From Polaribacter sp. Z022 (GTDB taxonomy: Bacteria > Bacteroidota > Bacteroidia > Flavobacteriales > Flavobacteriaceae): a stretch of 64,000 bases of DNA. Below are positions 61,801 to 64,000 of the stretch, one piece after another. The translations under genes and the position numbers were made by a program. The DNA is taken from NCBI RefSeq assembly GCF_023555495.1, contig NZ_JALCZO010000003.1, positions 372,001-436,000 on the forward strand, read 5' to 3'. Position 1 is the first letter of the stretch; every line of letters begins with the position of its first letter. The notes below the pieces were generated by a model. That model was not told where the DNA came from. It saw only the letters and a program-made list of their open reading frames with translations, and did not search any database.

Positions 61801-62129
61801 TGTCTAATTTCCCTGATAGAGATTTAACTGTTCATAGAAGATTTACAGATGATCATATTCAAGATGCTTCTTTTGTTGCATTAAGAAACTTAACTTTAGG
61901 TTATACATTACCAGAATCTATTACATCAAAATATAAATTTGATAAATTAAGATTATACTTAACTGGAGAAAACTTATTATTCTTTACTGCTAAAGGATAT
62001 GAAGGATTTAACCCAGAAGCAGCAGGTCAAACTTCTAGTAATGCAAATACACCTCTTACAGCAGGTTATCAAAGAGGAGATGGTCCAGTAGTTAAAACTA
62101 TCTCTGCAGGAATTAACTTTCAATTTTAA
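58899..62129 (+). CDS. SusC/RagA family TonB-dependent outer membrane transporter
   Basis: The 1076-residue transporter imports alginate oligomers. It has a signal peptide (MNLKIKLVFIAMLLFSAFNYAQ), a carboxypeptidase-like regulatory domain (VKGNVTSIADGEPILGANIMIVGTTKG), the TonB box-like VVVGYGNQKQKNVTSALTKV, the plug (about 115-230) and a 22-strand barrel ending in INFQF. It is paired with the susD gene 6 bases downstream, as required for the SusCD pump. The 5' leader contains the operator pair and a long inverted repeat. Confidence 0.95.
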   Translation: MNLKIKLVFIAMLLFSAFNYAQESVTVKGNVTSIADGEPILGANIMIVGTTKGTSTDFDGNYKLKVKSGDVIQFSYLGFKTKNVTFTNQKTINVALEEDSNVLDEIVVVGYGNQKQKNVTSALTKVAGEDLQNQAVARVEDALKGRVAGLRIQVTSSEAGGDPKITLRGPGSVTGSSSPLIVVDGVVLGTDSDILASIDNNNIKSISVLKDASSVAIYGSRGANGVILVTLKKGFSGKTQFSYNTFTGYKYAENNDNFNTTIAQERARLNSLQGTVNAISPTSINYDRINSDYDTAYAELEAMEFIASLGGGERNLQDEVFNGGFIKSHSFAVRGGTELTSYTASLGFLEDEGIALTDNFNKYNARIKVDSKSKNKKIKYGASLRVNYNDQDKLPARFTDPLRQLGHVPLYLNEEHLKYVTQFSTEVGTSTDAGKLFENLGVGSYGFSRAFDHVFTKDPNNPRSILRDPVTGLPVASPLTSGGLTLSTTKNVHPLVHFLERSRTKRKLSLNASSYIDFKLADGLNFRQTVSGVFRHNKSNEADYLYGQENRDQEAYRLERRDELNQFAFESILKYDKSYKKHNFNTVLGFEYTQRDFYRQETEAVGYTNDFNNNIALADGGTTYTDNGSDKLVSYFGRLDYNYDEKYLVQLSARTDGSTRFGSDNRFGFFPAVSVGWVMSNEDFLSNSNLISFLKVRASYGISGSNQISNNVFESLYRFEESFSTISYNGNTGVKAITLANQSLGWEKLIEFNPGVDITFGRGIVSLTADYYTRTSEDLLLFAPSSATYGTDNWLQNLGEVQNEGVELELTSRIMSKENFRWSASGQFSLNRNTVKSLGNNEQIISRIDQDTRPTEFIARVGQPITSFYGWVYDKEIPLEWVDNPFNRFNNDYADVYVKDLNNDGVIDDDDRTELGSPYPDFEWGFNSDFTLYDFDFSFQLQGSHGAEVRVADLDQLYYASESAVNEMSNFPDRDLTVHRRFTDDHIQDASFVALRNLTLGYTLPESITSKYKFDKLRLYLTGENLLFFTAKGYEGFNPEAAGQTSSNANTPLTAGYQRGDGPVVKTISAGINFQF

Positions 62130-62135
62130 TTAATT

Positions 62136-63731
62136 ATGAAAAATATATATAAAAATATAATAGTTGGTTTTTCTTTCTTAGCTTTATTAACAAGCTGTGA
62201 GTCAGAATTAGACCTTAGTAATCCAACTGCACTTTCATTAGAAGAGTTGTTACAAACAGATGATGGTTTTAAAGCATTATCAAACGGAATTTTAGATGCA
62301 TACCAAAAAGTACCAGCAAACGAATTCTTATTAACAGAATTAAGATCAGACAATGTAAGAGCTAATTCAGAAAACGGAAACTTTCCTGCAATTAGTGCTT
62401 ATAATGTAGACCCAAATAATGGTGATGTTGCTACATATTATTCTAATAATATGCATGCAATTAAACATGCTAATACAATTATTGATAATAGATTTTTAGC
62501 TCCTAAAAATCAACAATACACTGTAGGAGAAGCATATTTTATGAGAGCTTTATGTCATTTCAATTTAGTAAGAGCATATCAAAACATACCTTATATAGAT
62601 AAAGTTTTAGATGTAACCACTAAAGAAGCATTAAACTATCCTCAATTAGCAGAAGAAGTTGTTTATGAAAAAATAATTAACGATTTTAAAACTTCAATTG
62701 CTTATTTAAATGGAGCAGAAGTAAATAGTTATCGTCCTTCTAAAGGTGCTGCTATTTGTTTAGCTGCAAAAGCATATTTAAGTCAACCAAATCCTAATTA
62801 TGTAGAAGCAGAACTTTTATTAGCTTCAGTTGTAGAAAACAGTGCTTCTTATAATTATAACTTAATTTATACAGAAAGATCTAATGCTAAGCAATTTGAA
62901 TTTAATGCAGATCCTTTAGATTCTTCTATAGATTTATTAACAGATGCAGAATATCATGCAAACTTAGTAATGGATTTTGGTCATGTTTTTGGAAATGAAA
63001 TTTCTGACAGTTTTTCTGATGGAGCTTTAGATGGAGATTGGTCTAATAACCCAGGTTTAGAACGTAATAACGAAGTTATATTTTCTATTGCTTATGATTT
63101 AGTTAGTAGTGATAATTATGCTACTAGTGATAGTGGTTTAGATGATCAAGTAGAAACAGATTCTGAATCTCATAGTTTTGCTATGACTTTACAAGGTCCT
63201 TCTAATGGGGTTAACATTGCTACTTTAGACTTTTTAGATGTAATGAATCCGTTATTACAACCTGTAAGATTTTATGCTAGTATTAAAGCTTTATCTTATA
63301 ATCCTGCAGATATTACAAATGATACTTTTACTGCAAAATTTCCTACAGATGGAGAAATTGGAGATAATGACTGGATAGTTTTAAGATATGCAGATGTACT
63401 ATTATTGTATTCAGAAGCAATTTTAGCAGGTGGAGATTCTACTACAGATTCTAGAGCTATAGATGCTTATAATAAAGTAAGATTAAGAGCAGGTCTTGAT
63501 GAAGTAGTTGTTTTAACTAAACAAGCTTTATTAGAAGAAAGAAGAGTTGAGTTTGCTTATGAAAATCAACGTTTATATGATTTAATTCGTTTTGGAGAAG
63601 CAGATAATGTATTAAGACAATTTTCAATTGAAAATAGTTTAAACTATACTAGCGAAAAGAAATACTTACCTTTTCCTCAAAGAGAAATAGACAATTTACC
63701 TAATTTTTATTCACAAAATAGTGGATACTAA
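62136..63731 (+). CDS. SusD/RagB family substrate-binding lipoprotein
   Basis: The 531-residue surface lipoprotein (lipobox LTSCES) acts as the lid over SusC and binds alginate oligomers. Family features: the N-terminal LEELLQTDDGFKALSNGILDAY segment, the TPR-like helices (YFMRALCHFNLVRAYQNIPYID), and the C-terminal RLYDLIRFGEADNVLR with YLPFPQREIDNLPNFYSQN. It follows susC by 6 bases and precedes another lipoprotein gene by 12 bases. Confidence 0.95.
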   Translation: MKNIYKNIIVGFSFLALLTSCESELDLSNPTALSLEELLQTDDGFKALSNGILDAYQKVPANEFLLTELRSDNVRANSENGNFPAISAYNVDPNNGDVATYYSNNMHAIKHANTIIDNRFLAPKNQQYTVGEAYFMRALCHFNLVRAYQNIPYIDKVLDVTTKEALNYPQLAEEVVYEKIINDFKTSIAYLNGAEVNSYRPSKGAAICLAAKAYLSQPNPNYVEAELLLASVVENSASYNYNLIYTERSNAKQFEFNADPLDSSIDLLTDAEYHANLVMDFGHVFGNEISDSFSDGALDGDWSNNPGLERNNEVIFSIAYDLVSSDNYATSDSGLDDQVETDSESHSFAMTLQGPSNGVNIATLDFLDVMNPLLQPVRFYASIKALSYNPADITNDTFTAKFPTDGEIGDNDWIVLRYADVLLLYSEAILAGGDSTTDSRAIDAYNKVRLRAGLDEVVVLTKQALLEERRVEFAYENQRLYDLIRFGEADNVLRQFSIENSLNYTSEKKYLPFPQREIDNLPNFYSQNSGY

Positions 63732-63743
63732 AATCAAATAATT

Positions 63744-64000
63744 ATGAAAAAATATTTGTATAACTTAAAATATCTTGTGTTGGGGATAATTGTATCTCTA
63801 ACATCTTGTGTAAATGATGATTTACCTGATGTAGGAGATTTAGAAGACTTTACATCACCAACGCCTTTTTATAATTTAACAGACGTAAGCTCTTCTGAGT
63901 TTGACTGTAATGATGTAGAATTATGGGCTAAATATGAGTTTAACTTTCAAGCTGGTTCTAACTTAGCTGTAAACGGAACTCAATATGATTGGTCTGTTAC
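63744..64000 (+). CDS. N-terminal part of a surface lipoprotein (SusE/F or PKD-type glycan-binding), cut by the window end
   Basis: An open frame starts with ATG at 63744, 12 bases after the susD stop, and runs off the edge after 85 codons. The product starts MKKYLYNLKYLVLGIIVSLTSC, a lipoprotein signal with Cys near residue 22, then an acidic linker and a beta-strand-rich start (SSSEFDCNDVELWAKYEF). In alginate loci of flavobacteria the gene after susD is usually a surface glycan-binding lipoprotein, often with PKD or similar Ig-like domains; that identity is inferred from context. Confidence 0.75.
   Translation, partial: MKKYLYNLKYLVLGIIVSLTSCVNDDLPDVGDLEDFTSPTPFYNLTDVSSSEFDCNDVELWAKYEFNFQAGSNLAVNGTQYDWSV

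Overview
The window is a 64 kb, AT-rich piece of a marine flavobacterial chromosome (Bacteroidota, Flavobacteriaceae; Polaribacter-like is my inference from gene content). The evidence is: Bacteroidota -7 promoter boxes (TAnnTTTG) in front of many genes, a fused ccoNO cytochrome oxidase gene, PorP/SprF and type IX secretion sorting domains, SusC/SusD proteins, and an alginate utilisation locus.

Layout. (1) 1-6010, plus strand: envelope genes, with the end of a DUF6089/PorG-like protein, uppS, bamA, two ompH/skp paralogues and murI. (2) 6007-6987, minus: a PorP/SprF-like protein. (3) 7130-18127, minus: a complete cbb3 oxidase set (TauE/SafE-like protein, ccoH, ccoG, ccoP, ccoQ, fused ccoNO, ccoS), then hemN, deoD, a small cupin and the copper ATPase ccoI, with a divergent Fnr-type regulator gene at 18230. 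Fnr-like palindromes lie in front of ccoS and between ccoI and fnr. (4) 19034-23049: tRNA-Asp, a DUF58 protein, an M1 aminopeptidase lipoprotein and thioredoxin. (5) 23172-39078, minus: a sulfur pathway from sulfate to methionine: Rrf2 regulator, DUF2061 protein, cysH, cysD, cysN, sulfite reductase with a HEPN-like tail, cobA, siroheme dehydrogenase/chelatase, a ferredoxin-NADP reductase-like flavoprotein, ferredoxin, cysE, cysM, a SAM-I riboswitch, metH in two genes, a small unknown gene and metF. (6) 40517-48388: metZ, a metX-aspartokinase-homoserine dehydrogenase fusion, metY behind a second SAM-I riboswitch, and metK on the other strand behind a SAM-II-like riboswitch. (7) 39165-40370 and 48641-64000: an alginate utilisation locus with a PL7 lyase on the far side of the methionine genes, then PL6, a jelly-roll secreted protein, a second PL6, a secreted T9SS protein, PL17, KdgF, SusC, SusD and the start of a surface lipoprotein cut by the window end.

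How it works together. Secreted and surface lyases (PL7, PL6) cut alginate, SusC/SusD and partners import oligomers, periplasmic PL17 trims them to unsaturated uronate, and KdgF linearises it. The later keto-deoxy sugar steps and the regulator must lie outside the window. Five of the six alginate transcription units carry the same promoter module: a -7 box overlapping by 2 bases a palindrome with a TGGTNNACCA-type core, with a second palindrome exactly 13 bp downstream. The sixth (PL7) has one perfect 16-bp copy. This is the strongest regulatory signal in the window and fits a FadR-type GntR repressor.

Other points for a second look are the 598-bp gap between metY and metK, which holds two different SAM riboswitch classes back to back; a 38-bp almost perfect inverted repeat in the susC leader; the HEPN-like tail on sulfite reductase; the lack of an APS kinase gene beside a CysH without the usual iron-sulfur cysteines; and several dispersed intergenic hairpin repeats, one of which encodes the last residues of a methionine synthase subunit.
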